A stretch of DNA of 64,000 bases from CAZTXD01 sp964617995. Lineage in GTDB: Bacteria; Actinomycetota; Acidimicrobiia; Spongiisociales; ZC4RG35. Shown here piece after piece: positions 8,723 through 17,390 of the stretch (position 1 is its first letter; each line of letters opens with the position of its first letter). The stretch is from NCBI GenBank assembly GCA_964617995.1, contig CAZTXD010000002.1:8158-72157 (forward strand). Direction: 5' to 3'. The translations under genes were made by a program, and so were the position numbers. The notes under the pieces were generated by a model, which made no database searches, was not told the DNA's origin, and was given only the letters and a program-made list of their open reading frames with translations.

Positions 8723-8837
8723 CTCCCCCTACCCGTCGTTCCGGTGTTTCCCGGACTCCAGCCCTCGAGAAGAGCTCCCCCAGCTCGGGGAGGTCCTCAC
8801 GGCGCAGCGGGTTCAGTTGGCCATGGCCACACCTGGC

Positions 8838-10097
8838 TCAAGCCAGCTGCACTCTCACCGGCAGATGCTTGACGCCTCTGATGAAGTTGGAGCGAAGCCG
8901 CTGCACCGGACCCACGATCTTCAAGTCGGCCAGTCTCGGCAGCAGCTCCTCCAGCGTCACCCTGACTTCGAGACGGGCCAGCCACGCACCGAGGCAGAGA
9001 TGTCGGCCGGACCCGAAGGCGAGATGGTCGGTCGGGTTGCGGTGGATGTCGAACCGGTACGGGTCCGGGTAGTGGTCCTCGTCGAAGTTGGCCGAGACGT
9101 AGTAGACGACCACCTTGTCACCCTCGGAGATCGAGACCCTTCGCAGCTCGGTGTCTTTGGTGGCGGTTCGCCGGAAATGCATCGTCACCGATGAGTAGCG
9201 GAGGATCTCCTCGGCGGCTGAGGGCATCAGCTCGGGGTTCTCACGTAGCTCCTCCATCTGGTCCCGGTGCTCCAACAAGAAGGTGAGCCCGTGGCTGAGG
9301 GTGTGACGGGTCGTCTCGTTCCCCGCGACCATGAGCAACGAGAAGAAGTTCTTGAACTCGAGATCGGTCAGCGGCACGCCGTCCGGCTCGGCGGTGAGCA
9401 GCGTGGTGATGATGTCGTCCTGGGGGTTCACCCTTCGCTCGTTCGCCATCTCCTCCGCGAATTCGAAAACCTCCAATGCGGCAGGGCTGCGAAACGGGAG
9501 CAGCCGGTAATCCTCGGTATCGACCTGGTCAACGACGAACTGCGTGTACTCGGGGTCGGTGTGGCTGATCATCTGGTCGCCCCACCTCACGAGACGATCC
9601 GCATCGTCCTCAGGGACCCCAAGAAGGCGACACAGGAGTCGAATGGGGAGCTCGCGTGCGATCTCGGTCACGAAGTCGAACTCGCCGAGCGGAAGGACTC
9701 GGTCCAGGACCTGGCGCGCCAGCGATCGAAAGGCGTTCTCGTAGGTGGCGATCACCCGCGGCGTGAAGCCTCTGGAGACGAGTCGACGGAGCCTGGTGTG
9801 CTCGGGCGGATCGAACTCCATCATCGTGCGGCGGGCTTCCAGCTCGTCGGGTGCCATCTCCTCGAGCCTGATCCCCCGAGTCGTGGTGAAGGTCTCGTGA
9901 TCCCTGCTCACCTGGCCAACGTCGTCGTATTTGGTTACTGCCCAGAAACCGGCGTTGGGGGCTTTCTCCTCGATCCAAGCGATGGGGCTTTCCCGGCGGA
10001 GTCGGGCGAATGTGGCATGGGGGACGTCGGCGAGATAGGTGTCGTGATCGACGATGTCGGCGTAAGCGTCGCCCAGGTGGACATCGATTGCGGTCAC
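8838..10097 (-). CDS. Cytochrome P450 (CYP125/CYP142-like)
   Basis: 419-residue soluble haem monooxygenase. I-helix oxygen-activation motif AGNETTR is at 258-264, the ExxR pair EILR at 297-300, and the haem-binding loop FGSGRHLCLG at 361-370 with Cys368 as thiolate ligand. The I-helix and the neighbouring MMEFDPPEHTRLRRLVSRGFTP stretch look like the actinobacterial CYP125/142 steroid and alkyl-chain hydroxylase groups. It is divergent from the MetE-like/LLM/SDR gene set. Electrons could come from the ferredoxin at 6091. Substrate class is inference. Confidence 0.93.
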   Translation of the reverse strand: MTAIDVHLGDAYADIVDHDTYLADVPHATFARLRRESPIAWIEEKAPNAGFWAVTKYDDVGQVSRDHETFTTTRGIRLEEMAPDELEARRTMMEFDPPEHTRLRRLVSRGFTPRVIATYENAFRSLARQVLDRVLPLGEFDFVTEIARELPIRLLCRLLGVPEDDADRLVRWGDQMISHTDPEYTQFVVDQVDTEDYRLLPFRSPAALEVFEFAEEMANERRVNPQDDIITTLLTAEPDGVPLTDLEFKNFFSLLMVAGNETTRHTLSHGLTFLLEHRDQMEELRENPELMPSAAEEILRYSSVTMHFRRTATKDTELRRVSISEGDKVVVYYVSANFDEDHYPDPYRFDIHRNPTDHLAFGSGRHLCLGAWLARLEVRVTLEELLPRLADLKIVGPVQRLRSNFIRGVKHLPVRVQLA

Positions 10098-10336
10098 CTG
10101 GCTCCTATGGTCGTGGACCCGGTGAAGTCTATCGGAGGGTCCACGGCTCTAACCTTGCGGCCATGTTGCGTCCTGGAAACTGGACCAACCCAGCGGGTGT
10201 GAGTCCCGTCCGGGTCGTCGCCGGAGTCGCTGGCGGCAGTGCGCTCGCTCAACTTCTATCCGACAACGGCACGCACGGATTGAAAGGAGAATGGGGAAAC
10301 GTGCCCGCACCGCTGGAAGCGCGCCCCTGACTGCCA

Positions 10337-11470
10337 ATGGTTCGTAGTCCAGCCCGGGCCGAGATGGTCGGCAGCCTGCTCAGGCCGGAAAAGCTGAAGG
10401 CTGCCGCAGATGCTTTCTATGGAGAAGGGCACCGAGCCGTTCTCGACGATGAGCGCGCCAAGAGCTCCGAGGAGCTCCGCCGCCTGGAGGACGAGGCGAT
10501 CGCCGAGGTGGTGCAACGCCAGATCGAGCTCGGGCTGGACGTGGTCACCGATGGTGAGTTCCGGCGTTACATGTTCCTCAACTCTTTCTGGGATGCGGTG
10601 CGGGGATTCTCCACCGATGACAACCCGGTCGAGTTCCGCAACGACCGGGGCGAGACGGTCGTGTGGCATGTTCACAAGGTCACAGACAGGTTGGAGAAGG
10701 TTGACAGCCCGGTCTCCCGGGAGGCCGCCTTCATGGCAGAGTGCACCGCTCATCCGTTCAAGGTCACCGTCCCGGCTGGGTCGATCTTCTCCAACCCGTA
10801 CACCTGGAAGCCGGGAGTGAACGACCATGCCTACCCCACGAGACAGGAACTCACCGACCATGCCGTCGCCATCGAGCGAGAGCTGGTGGCCGACGCCGTA
10901 GCGGAAGGGGCGCGGTATATCCAGTTCGACTTTCCCATGTATCCGTTCCTGGTCGATGAGCGGTGGCGTCAGCAGATGGTGGCGGACGGGTTCGACCTCG
11001 ACCAGGTGATGGAGGAGGCGATCTCCGCCGACCAGGCCGTACTCTCGGGGATACCGGAAGGGGTCACCACCGGTCTCCACATCTGCCGGGGCAACTACCG
11101 GTCGAAGTACTTGTGTGAGGGGTCGCTCGAGCCCCTGGCAGAGCGGGTCTTCAACGAGCTCGGCTACGACGTGTTCCTCGTCGAGTGGGAGGATCCCGAT
11201 CGCATGGGCGATGTCTCACCGATCCGCCACGTCCCTGGGGGCAAGACTCTGGTGCTGGGTGTGGTCGATTCCAAGACGCCTCGGATTCGAACCGACGCCG
11301 AGCTGCTGGGGCGCCTCGAGGAGGCAGCCCAGTATCTCGACCCGGATCAATTGGCTATCTCACCACAGTGCGGGTTTGCCTCTGTGATCGACGGCAACGA
11401 GATCGGAGAGAACGCCCAATGGGAGAAGCTCGCAGCGGTGGGTCGGGTCGCGGAGCGCTTCTGGGGATGA
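10337..11470 (+). CDS. MetE C-terminal-domain-like (cobalamin-independent methyltransferase fold) protein
   Basis: 377 residues with the UROD/MetE barrel. It starts with AEMVGSLLRPEKLKAA, the usual entry of stand-alone MetE-like proteins. Likely zinc ligands are His248 and Cys250 (GLHICRGN), Glu283 (VEWED) and Cys345 (SPQCGF). The length matches the C-terminal catalytic half only, so it lacks the N-terminal domain of true MetE. Such proteins are often thiol-transfer enzymes in catabolic clusters rather than methionine synthases. It opens a gene set with an LLM oxidoreductase and an SDR, which supports a degradative role. The ATG at 10337 has no strong ribosome site. Confidence 0.82.
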   Translation: MVRSPARAEMVGSLLRPEKLKAAADAFYGEGHRAVLDDERAKSSEELRRLEDEAIAEVVQRQIELGLDVVTDGEFRRYMFLNSFWDAVRGFSTDDNPVEFRNDRGETVVWHVHKVTDRLEKVDSPVSREAAFMAECTAHPFKVTVPAGSIFSNPYTWKPGVNDHAYPTRQELTDHAVAIERELVADAVAEGARYIQFDFPMYPFLVDERWRQQMVADGFDLDQVMEEAISADQAVLSGIPEGVTTGLHICRGNYRSKYLCEGSLEPLAERVFNELGYDVFLVEWEDPDRMGDVSPIRHVPGGKTLVLGVVDSKTPRIRTDAELLGRLEEAAQYLDPDQLAISPQCGFASVIDGNEIGENAQWEKLAAVGRVAERFWG

Positions 11471-11501
11471 GGACGCTCGTACCAGTTGGGTTCTCGCAGC
11501 G

Positions 11502-12437
11502 ATGAAGCGCCCTCGCATCATTCTCGTCCTCAGCGAGAACTGGACCCTCGTCGATCCGGGGCATCCCGACCGGCTGCTCGACATGGCACGCGTCGCCGAC
11601 GACACCGGGATCGACGCGGTGATGCTGTCGGAGCACGTCGTCCTTGGGCCTACCGCGGGAGCATCGGGGGTAATGGGGAACCCCCGTGACTATGCCATGC
11701 CGGGCAATCAGGATCCGGCGATGCCCTGGCCCGATTCCGTGGTCCTGGCGGCGGCGATCGCTGCCGTTACCACGAGGATCAGGATCGCACTCGCTGCGGT
11801 CATCGCCCCGTTGCGTCATCCGCTCCTGCTCGCCAAGCAGCTGGCCACGCTCGACTTGTTGACCCGGGGCCGTCTTGTCGTCCAGCCAACCGTCAGCTGG
11901 CATGAGGACGAGTACCGGGCCCTCGGTGTGCCATTCGAGGAACGGGGACGACGACTCGACGAGCATCTGGCGATCTGGAGGCGGGTTTGGGCCGGCTCCC
12001 CGGCCTCATACAACGGGCAGCATTACCGGTTCGAAGAGGTGTACCTCGAGCCGAAGCCCACACGTCCCGAGGGGCCGCCACTGTGGATCGGGGGAAGCTC
12101 AGCGCACCCGGCGGTGATTCGTCGACTCGTGGAGCATGGCAGCGGTTTCCACCCGCTGGGACAGCCCGGCGATGGCGAGCTGGCTCATCTGCGCAGGCTC
12201 TTACGCGAGGCTGGTCGTGACCCTGATGAGCTGGAATGGGTCGGTGGGGTGAGGGGTCGGTTCCGGGACGATCGCTCGCCGGCCGATCTGGATGAGGCCC
12301 TGGAGCAGGTTCCGATCCAGGTGAGCCGGGGCTTCGTGTCGATCTGCATCAAGCCATCGCAGTTCATCGACAGCCCAGACGAGCTTCCCCGTTTCTGTGC
12401 CCGGGTGGTACGACGCTGTACGGAACTGGTGTCGTGA
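11502..12437 (+). CDS. LLM-class (F420-type) flavin oxidoreductase
   Basis: 311-residue luciferase-like monooxygenase fold. Recognisable parts are ARVADDTGIDAVMLSEHVVLG near residues 28-48, the barrel strand RIRIALAAVIAPLRHPLLLAKQLATLD at 91-117, and PLWIGGSSAHPAVIRR in the second half. In Actinobacteria such proteins normally use coenzyme F420, though FMN cannot be ruled out from sequence. It sits 31 bases after the MetE-like gene and overlaps the SDR gene, so the three are probably co-transcribed. The substrate is unknown. Confidence 0.87.
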   Translation: MKRPRIILVLSENWTLVDPGHPDRLLDMARVADDTGIDAVMLSEHVVLGPTAGASGVMGNPRDYAMPGNQDPAMPWPDSVVLAAAIAAVTTRIRIALAAVIAPLRHPLLLAKQLATLDLLTRGRLVVQPTVSWHEDEYRALGVPFEERGRRLDEHLAIWRRVWAGSPASYNGQHYRFEEVYLEPKPTRPEGPPLWIGGSSAHPAVIRRLVEHGSGFHPLGQPGDGELAHLRRLLREAGRDPDELEWVGGVRGRFRDDRSPADLDEALEQVPIQVSRGFVSICIKPSQFIDSPDELPRFCARVVRRCTELVS

Positions 12438-13222
12438 TGGCGGTCGAGCGTGTTGCAATCGTCACCGGCGCCGGCTCGGGTATCGGCGCGGCGACGGCCA
12501 CCGCCCTGGCGAGGGGCGGCGCCAAGGTAATCGTGACGGGTCGGAGACAGGAGCCACTCGAGGCTGTAGCGGACCGCCTCGGTGGTCTGGCCGTGGTCGC
12601 GGACGTCGCCAAGGAAGAAGATTGGGATCGCCTTGTCGCAACGGCGACGGAGCAATTCGGCGGTGTCGACGTCCTCGTGGCCAACGCCGGGATCGAGGCC
12701 TTCGGCTCGGTCGTGACGGTGCAACTCGATGAGTGGCGCGCCGTACAGCAGACGAATGTCGACGGTGTTCTCCTCGGCATTCGGGCGGTGGCGCCCCTGA
12801 TGCGGGAGCGAGGCGGCGGGAGCATCGTGGTGGTCTCCTCAGTCGCCGGGCTGACCTCGGGACCCGAGTACGCCGCCTATGTCACCTCCAAGACCGCCAT
12901 CCTCGGTCTCGTTCGGTCCGCCGCCGTCGACCTCGGACCAGACCGAATCCGGGTCAATGCCGTGTGCCCGGGATGGACACGAACCGAGATGAGCCAGCGC
13001 GAGACAGAACACATCGCCGCCGAACAGGGGATCACCGCCGAACAACTATGGGCGCGACTTGTGGCGCCGTTGCCACTCGGCCGCGCCGCTGAACCAGAAG
13101 AGATCGCCGCCTGCATCGAGTTTCTCACCGGACCAGGGGCTTCATTCGTAACGGGCACCGTCGTCGTAGCCGACGGAGGGGGCGCGGCCGTAGATGTCGG
13201 AACCCTCGGCTTTCGCGGTTGA
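12437..13222 (+). CDS. Short-chain dehydrogenase/reductase
   Basis: 261-residue classical SDR. NAD(P)-binding TGAGSGIG is at residues 10-17, NAG motif VANAG at 81-85, and the catalytic set is Ser134/135, Tyr148 and Lys152 (YVTSK). The C-terminal PGWTRTEM and VTGTVVVADGGG segments are standard. ATG at 12437 shares its first base with the LLM stop (gtgatg); a GTG three bases earlier is possible. A basic residue after the glycine motif (TGRRQEP) suggests NADP preference. Oxidation or reduction of the product of the LLM or P450 step is inference. Confidence 0.92.
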   Translation: MAVERVAIVTGAGSGIGAATATALARGGAKVIVTGRRQEPLEAVADRLGGLAVVADVAKEEDWDRLVATATEQFGGVDVLVANAGIEAFGSVVTVQLDEWRAVQQTNVDGVLLGIRAVAPLMRERGGGSIVVVSSVAGLTSGPEYAAYVTSKTAILGLVRSAAVDLGPDRIRVNAVCPGWTRTEMSQRETEHIAAEQGITAEQLWARLVAPLPLGRAAEPEEIAACIEFLTGPGASFVTGTVVVADGGGAAVDVGTLGFRG

Positions 13223-13372
13223 GCACTCAGAGGACCGGGTCATGACCGGATGCAAGGGCTATTGCGACGGGCAGCCTCTGGAGGAGATAGTCCAACGGAT
13301 CCTCGCGATTGGGTGGGTGATCTACCGATAAGACGCCACTGTGATCCTCCCAGGCCGTTCAGTGCATCGAAA

Positions 13373-14434
13373 CTACTCGGAGAGGAAGTACCCGTATGGC
13401 CCGGGGCTCGCTCCATTGCGCTGCGGATTCATGTAGAAGCGGGTGTATAGAGCCGCACACAGCTCGCCTCGGGTAGCGGTGTCGGTCTTGGCGAAAACCG
13501 ACTTCAGGTGGTCCTGCACCGTGTATTGGGATATCTCGAGGCGGCGGGAGATCTGCTTGGTGACCAGCCCTTCGAGCACCAGCTCGGTCACGTCCCGCTC
13601 CCGCGGTGTGAGGTCGTAGGCGGCAACGACGAGAGAGGTGAGATGGATGGGCCTGGGATACTCGACGATCACCGAGTACTCATCTTCCTCTCCTTTGAGG
13701 GGGGTGGCGTGGAAGGTCAGTGGGCCGGCCTGCCCGTTCACGGTCATGGTGGTGGTGCCGGTTCGGTCGGCGCCCACCGCCAGGGCACGGTTGAGGGTCG
13801 ACAGACGGTCCCGGTCGACCGTGTCGAGCCATCTTTCGGCTGTACCGGTAGTGGTGACGAAGCGGCCTTCCCGATCGATCGTGAACGCGCCCGGGGGACG
13901 CTCCATGTCTCCGGGTTGTTGGACGGCAGCGTGCAGGAAAGCCCGCCTGAATCCGCGGGCCAATGGGGCGGACAGTCGGGCGGCCTCGTCCACCTCTGTC
14001 TCGGTGAAGGCTCGCGACCCGACCCGTCGGTAGCCAGACAGGGTCGCCCACCACGTGCCGTTGGCGATGCATGCGAGACGTAGCTCGTCGTAGCCGCCGT
14101 TCGGTTCGAAGATCTCCACGTAGCGTCGCACCCTTGCCGGGTCCGTGGATAGCCGCAACGCAGCGGCCGGTTGGGGGGACTGGGCAAGCTCGTGGTACCG
14201 CAGAGGATCATCGGAGAACCACTCCAGTTCGAAGATCCGCAGCTCCCGCGCGGGGTCCTTGGGCAGGCCGAAAACCTCACAGCTGGTCTGCAGCCCGGAC
14301 GCCGGATCAACGGAGGAGAGGACACAGATGTCAAGACCCAGAAATGACGACAACTCCGCAGTGGACTTGTCCAAGAACGATTCCAGATCGGGTCCGGCTG
14401 TATCGAGGGTCTCTGCTACCCGCACGAGGGCCAT
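13373..14434 (-). CDS. GAF-like domain LuxR-family regulator
   Basis: 353-residue regulator. The N-terminal 150 residues look like a GAF-type sensor (LESFLDKSTAELSSFLGLDICVLSSV). The middle resembles a second PAS-like fold (GAFTIDREGRFVTTTGTAERWLD). The C-terminus is a LuxR/GerE helix-turn-helix from about residue 275 (LTPRERDVTELVLEGL, then KQISRRLEISQYTVQDHLKSVFAKT). There is no receiver domain or phosphorylatable Asp arrangement, so it probably binds a small molecule. A palindrome at 14445 separates it from the divergent BphX-like operon. Confidence 0.88.
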   Translation of the reverse strand: MALVRVAETLDTAGPDLESFLDKSTAELSSFLGLDICVLSSVDPASGLQTSCEVFGLPKDPARELRIFELEWFSDDPLRYHELAQSPQPAAALRLSTDPARVRRYVEIFEPNGGYDELRLACIANGTWWATLSGYRRVGSRAFTETEVDEAARLSAPLARGFRRAFLHAAVQQPGDMERPPGAFTIDREGRFVTTTGTAERWLDTVDRDRLSTLNRALAVGADRTGTTTMTVNGQAGPLTFHATPLKGEEDEYSVIVEYPRPIHLTSLVVAAYDLTPRERDVTELVLEGLVTKQISRRLEISQYTVQDHLKSVFAKTDTATRGELCAALYTRFYMNPQRNGASPGPYGYFLSE

Positions 14435-14444
14435 TCTGGCACCC

Positions 14445-14458
14445 CCCAGACATCTGGG
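14445..14458. promoter_or_regulatory. Palindrome between divergent LuxR and BphX-like genes
   Basis: cccaga-ca-tctggg, perfect 6-base arms, 11 bases before the LuxR-type start and about 57 before the divergent GTG. Candidate autoregulatory operator. Confidence 0.35.
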
Positions 14459-14515
14459 ATGGCCAGGGCGCCTCCCGCCGGGCAGGCTGTGGCCTCCGTG
14501 AGTGAAGGAGCAAAC

Positions 14516-14956
14516 GTGAAGCCGCTCAGCCGGTGGATGAAAGTCGTAGGCGTCCTCTACGTCCTCAACGGAATCGGCCTGGTCGTCTCATACGTCGTAC
14601 CGGCCATAGGCGAAGCATCGGTGCGCCAGCGGGTGCCCGGGGCGGATCTCGCCAACCCGCTCTACGGCTTCGCCATGGACACCTGGCTCATGTTCGCCCT
14701 CGAGATGCTGGTCGTTGGTGGGGCTCTCGTAGTGGCGTCCAGGGCCGCCTGGAGCAACCGGATCCTCGCATTCACTGTCGTCGCTCTGGAGCTGATACGG
14801 GGCATCCTCGACGACTTGATCTGGATCGCAAACGGTTACCCGGCTGCGATGTATATGGGATGGATCGGCTTCCACGCCGTGGTCATCGTCACCGGAGTCC
14901 GGGCGCTGCGACGAGCCCAGGCGCATGAGCAGTCTGAACCGCTGGTTCCGGCATGA
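14516..14956 (+). CDS. BphX-like small membrane protein
   Basis: 146 residues, four hydrophobic helices. GTG start chosen because aaggag lies five bases upstream; a longer frame from 14459 lacks such a site. The pattern RWMKVVGVLYVLNGIGLV, then DTWLMFALEMLVVGGALVVAS, then ELIRGILDDLIWIANGYP recalls the BphX-like family seen next to aromatic degradation genes, whose function is unknown. The stop overlaps the next membrane gene (ATGA). Family call is from memory of the pattern. Confidence 0.65.
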   Translation: MKPLSRWMKVVGVLYVLNGIGLVVSYVVPAIGEASVRQRVPGADLANPLYGFAMDTWLMFALEMLVVGGALVVASRAAWSNRILAFTVVALELIRGILDDLIWIANGYPAAMYMGWIGFHAVVIVTGVRALRRAQAHEQSEPLVPA

Positions 14957-15486
14957 CCAGAGGCCTCAACCACGACGGGGACGTCGCCACCTCGACTTCC
15001 CCTATCGGGAGTGTGTTCGGTATCTCCGTCAAGGCTTGGGTGGCGCTGGCGTTCGCCGCCAGCATCTGGCATGCGTTCATCGATGCCCAGATCGGACTGC
15101 TGGGACCCACCTCGGAAACGATGACGTTGGCACAGGGTGCGGCCTTGATCATCGACGCTTTGCTCATCGGATGGTGGGTCTATGTTGCGCTGGAGGGGTT
15201 CTCAGGGAACGAGCGCGCGCTGGGCGCCTTGGCACTCCTATTGCTGGTGGAGCCGGTGCTGTTCGACGGTCTGGTGGCATTCATGGTGGCTCCGCCCCCG
15301 TCTGCGGCATTCCCCTATCAGGACCTGGCTCGTTCCCTCTCACTCATCTCAGGGATCGTTGCGTTGGTGGCGCTTCGCAGGTCGGTGGGCTGGGGGAGAT
15401 GGGGATGGCCGAGCTGGGTCGCTCTAGGCTTGACGATCGTTGGTAGCGCTGTTGTTTCCGTGGTGTTCCTTTCCCTACCACGATGA
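14953..15486 (+). CDS. Membrane protein of unknown function
   Basis: 177 residues with five likely membrane helices, the first at about 24-42 (VKAWVALAFAASIWHAFIDA) and the last near the C-terminus. Translationally coupled to the BphX-like gene through an ATGA overlap. Charged residues are few and no catalytic motif stands out. The family is not recognised. Co-expression with the BphX-like protein suggests a shared membrane role. Confidence 0.7.
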   Translation: MTRGLNHDGDVATSTSPIGSVFGISVKAWVALAFAASIWHAFIDAQIGLLGPTSETMTLAQGAALIIDALLIGWWVYVALEGFSGNERALGALALLLLVEPVLFDGLVAFMVAPPPSAAFPYQDLARSLSLISGIVALVALRRSVGWGRWGWPSWVALGLTIVGSAVVSVVFLSLPR

Positions 15487-15577
15487 CCACCAGCTGTCTC
15501 GAGGGCTTACAGCAGAACCAGACACACAACTCGCCCTGGTGGTCGACGCCGGGAATGAGACGAGGAAAGAGAGGCGC

Positions 15578-16030
15578 ATGATGCCAACCGTCGAACGCAG
15601 CGCAATCGTTCCGCTGCCGCTCGAGGAGACCTGGGAGGCCTTCTTCGGCAACGACATGCAGAACTGGTGCGAACTGTCGGACATTGTCAGCGAGGTCCGT
15701 GACTTCCGGTTCCGTGACGACGGCACACCCGAGTACGTGATGGTGAACCGGATGGGGCCGATGCGGGCCAGCCACCGGTCCGACTATGTGTTCTACGAAC
15801 CGCCCCACCGGGCGGAAGACGACACCCTGGAGAGCGCGCTCGGGGGCCGTTGGGTCACCCTCCACGAATCGGTCGACGTTGGAACGCGGGTCACCCACAG
15901 GTGGGACGTCGAGCCACACGGGATGATGAAGCTGCTGTTCCCCCTCATCCGCCCCGGTTTCCAACGCTCCTTCCAACGCGACCTCGACACCATGGTGGAC
16001 CGCATCACAGCGCAGACAACCGGGCCCTGA
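15578..16030 (+). CDS. SRPBCC (polyketide cyclase/START-like) protein
   Basis: 150 residues. It begins VERSAIVPLPLEETWEAFF, the first strand and helix of the SRPBCC ligand-binding fold, and ends with a long C-terminal helix (PGFQRSFQRDLDTMVDRITAQ). ATG at 15578 is preceded by a purine-rich gaaagagagg. A longer in-frame start at 15440 would overlap the preceding membrane gene without a ribosome site. Ligand unknown; members bind or transform hydrophobic molecules. It lies between small membrane-protein genes on the same strand. Confidence 0.78.
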   Translation: MMPTVERSAIVPLPLEETWEAFFGNDMQNWCELSDIVSEVRDFRFRDDGTPEYVMVNRMGPMRASHRSDYVFYEPPHRAEDDTLESALGGRWVTLHESVDVGTRVTHRWDVEPHGMMKLLFPLIRPGFQRSFQRDLDTMVDRITAQTTGP

Positions 16031-16055
16031 CGTCGGTGGTGGAGATGACGTCAAG

Positions 16056-16442
16056 ATGATGACAGCCTCCACCCGGCTCTCGATGGTTGTCGCTCTGGGA
16101 GTGTCGACGTTGGGTGGCGTATACCACAACAGCCAGGAGTTCCTGGGGATGCCCCTTACCGCCCCGGAGATGCTCTCCGGAATCGTTCCCACTGTCCTCC
16201 TCGCCGTGTGGTGGCTGGTCCGTCCCGGACGGGCCTTGTGGTGGGTCACCCTGGTCTGGGTAGGGCTCCTCAACCTGGCGGTGGGTGCGGTCCTCACTGT
16301 TCTCCCACTCCCATTCCTCCCGTTCCAACCCGAACAGTCCTGGAGCCACTACACCACCCACGTCATATACGCCGCTGCCCAGGGTCCCGCCCTCTACCTG
16401 CTGGTGATACGGCAGCCCGGCCGGGAGGGACTCGTGACATGA
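16056..16442 (+). CDS. Small membrane protein
   Basis: 128 residues with four predicted membrane helices (SMVVALGVSTLGGVYH; MLSGIVPTVLLAVWWLV; LWWVTLVWVGLLNLAVGAVL; HVIYAAAQGPALYLLVI). It overlaps the downstream methyltransferase start by four bases (ATGA), so the two are coupled. The family is not recognised. Role unknown. Confidence 0.72.
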   Translation: MMTASTRLSMVVALGVSTLGGVYHNSQEFLGMPLTAPEMLSGIVPTVLLAVWWLVRPGRALWWVTLVWVGLLNLAVGAVLTVLPLPFLPFQPEQSWSHYTTHVIYAAAQGPALYLLVIRQPGREGLVT

Positions 16443-17041
16443 AAGCCCGGCTCTACGACTGGATCTACCGGATCGGCGCACCCTGGGACCGGGTAGGGGT
16501 TCGCACCGATCTCGTCGACCTGATCTCCTCCGGCGTGGTCCATCCCGAGAGCCACCCCCGCTCCATCGACCTCGGCTGCGGCACCGGCGCCAACGTCGTC
16601 TACCTGGCCGAGCAAGGCTTCGACTCCCACGGCGTCGACTTCTCACCCGTGGCGGTAGACAAGGCGCGACGCCGAGCGGAGACCGCCGGAGTCGGCGTCC
16701 ATCTGATCGTCGCTGATCTGACCGCCGGCACCATTCCGGAACTGCAAGGCCCCTTCGACCTCGTCATCGACTTCGGCACCCTCGACGACCTGCGAGGCGA
16801 CGACCGTCGCGCCATGGCAGACCTCATCACCGAGATCGCCCGGCCCGGAACACGGTTCCTCGAATGGTGCTTCTACGGCAACACCGACCAACTCCCCATG
16901 ATCAGCTTCCGGGGTACCTCGAAGATGAGCCACATCGCCCCCGGAGAGCTGGAGGACCTCTTCGGCGACGCCTGGGAGATCCAACCCTTCTCAGCCAACG
17001 AGGAGTGGCGAACCGCATGCTTCCTCCTCACCCTTCGGTAG
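16439..17041 (+). CDS. SAM-dependent methyltransferase
   Basis: 200-residue class I methyltransferase. The SAM-binding glycine motif DLGCGTGAN occupies residues 44-52, the acidic end of strand 2 is HGVDFSP at about 66-72, and motif IV-like PFDLVIDFGTLDDL follows at about 106-119. ATG at 16439 overlaps the membrane gene stop. Length and domain order resemble small-molecule or lipid methylases of the Methyltransf_25 group. Substrate not known. Confidence 0.88.
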   Translation: MKARLYDWIYRIGAPWDRVGVRTDLVDLISSGVVHPESHPRSIDLGCGTGANVVYLAEQGFDSHGVDFSPVAVDKARRRAETAGVGVHLIVADLTAGTIPELQGPFDLVIDFGTLDDLRGDDRRAMADLITEIARPGTRFLEWCFYGNTDQLPMISFRGTSKMSHIAPGELEDLFGDAWEIQPFSANEEWRTACFLLTLR

Positions 17042-17162
17042 AAGCCCAATCAGCACTCGACGGTCGGCATCCCGAGGTGAACCGGCCAATAACGGAGGTC
17101 GGCAAGCATGGCCGTCGATACCGACGTCGCTGGTGACAGGTGCTCCGATACCCGCGCCGACC

Positions 17163-17390
17163 TCATCCGAGGTCGAACAGGCGAGCCTCGGCGGCATCGA
17201 GGCTGAGCCGGATCGCCCCCAGAGTCGCCGCCTCCTCCCCGAGTCTGGAGAGACGCGAGTTTGGTTCTCCGTAACACCCGCTCCGCGACCAGCCTTTGGA
17301 CGACGTCGAACAACGGTCGCCAATCAGCGGTGCCGTCCCCCCGAGCACCATCACACGTGCATCGAGGACGAGCACCAATGCGCTCTATGG
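17163..17390 (-). pseudogene. C-terminal remnant of a ROK-family repressor/kinase
   Basis: Three reverse-strand pieces join into a typical ROK C-terminus if two frame slips are allowed. LVLVLDARVMVLGGTAPLIGD is the strand and glycine turn that follows the ROK zinc site. PLFDVVQRLVAERVLRRTKLASL comes next, and LGEEAATLGAIRLSLDAAEARLF is the ROK end. The N-terminal helix-turn-helix and kinase core are absent. Its former start side now abuts the Gfo/Idh/MocA gene at 17378, a natural partner of ROK proteins in sugar clusters. Two frame breaks within 220 bases favour genuine decay. Confidence 0.5.

Noticed and set aside
10163..10330. Forward frame and a gtgtgagtcccgtccgg stretch resembling part of a group II intron
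   Set aside because: No reverse transcriptase, domain V hairpin or boundaries are present; a short chance match is more likely.
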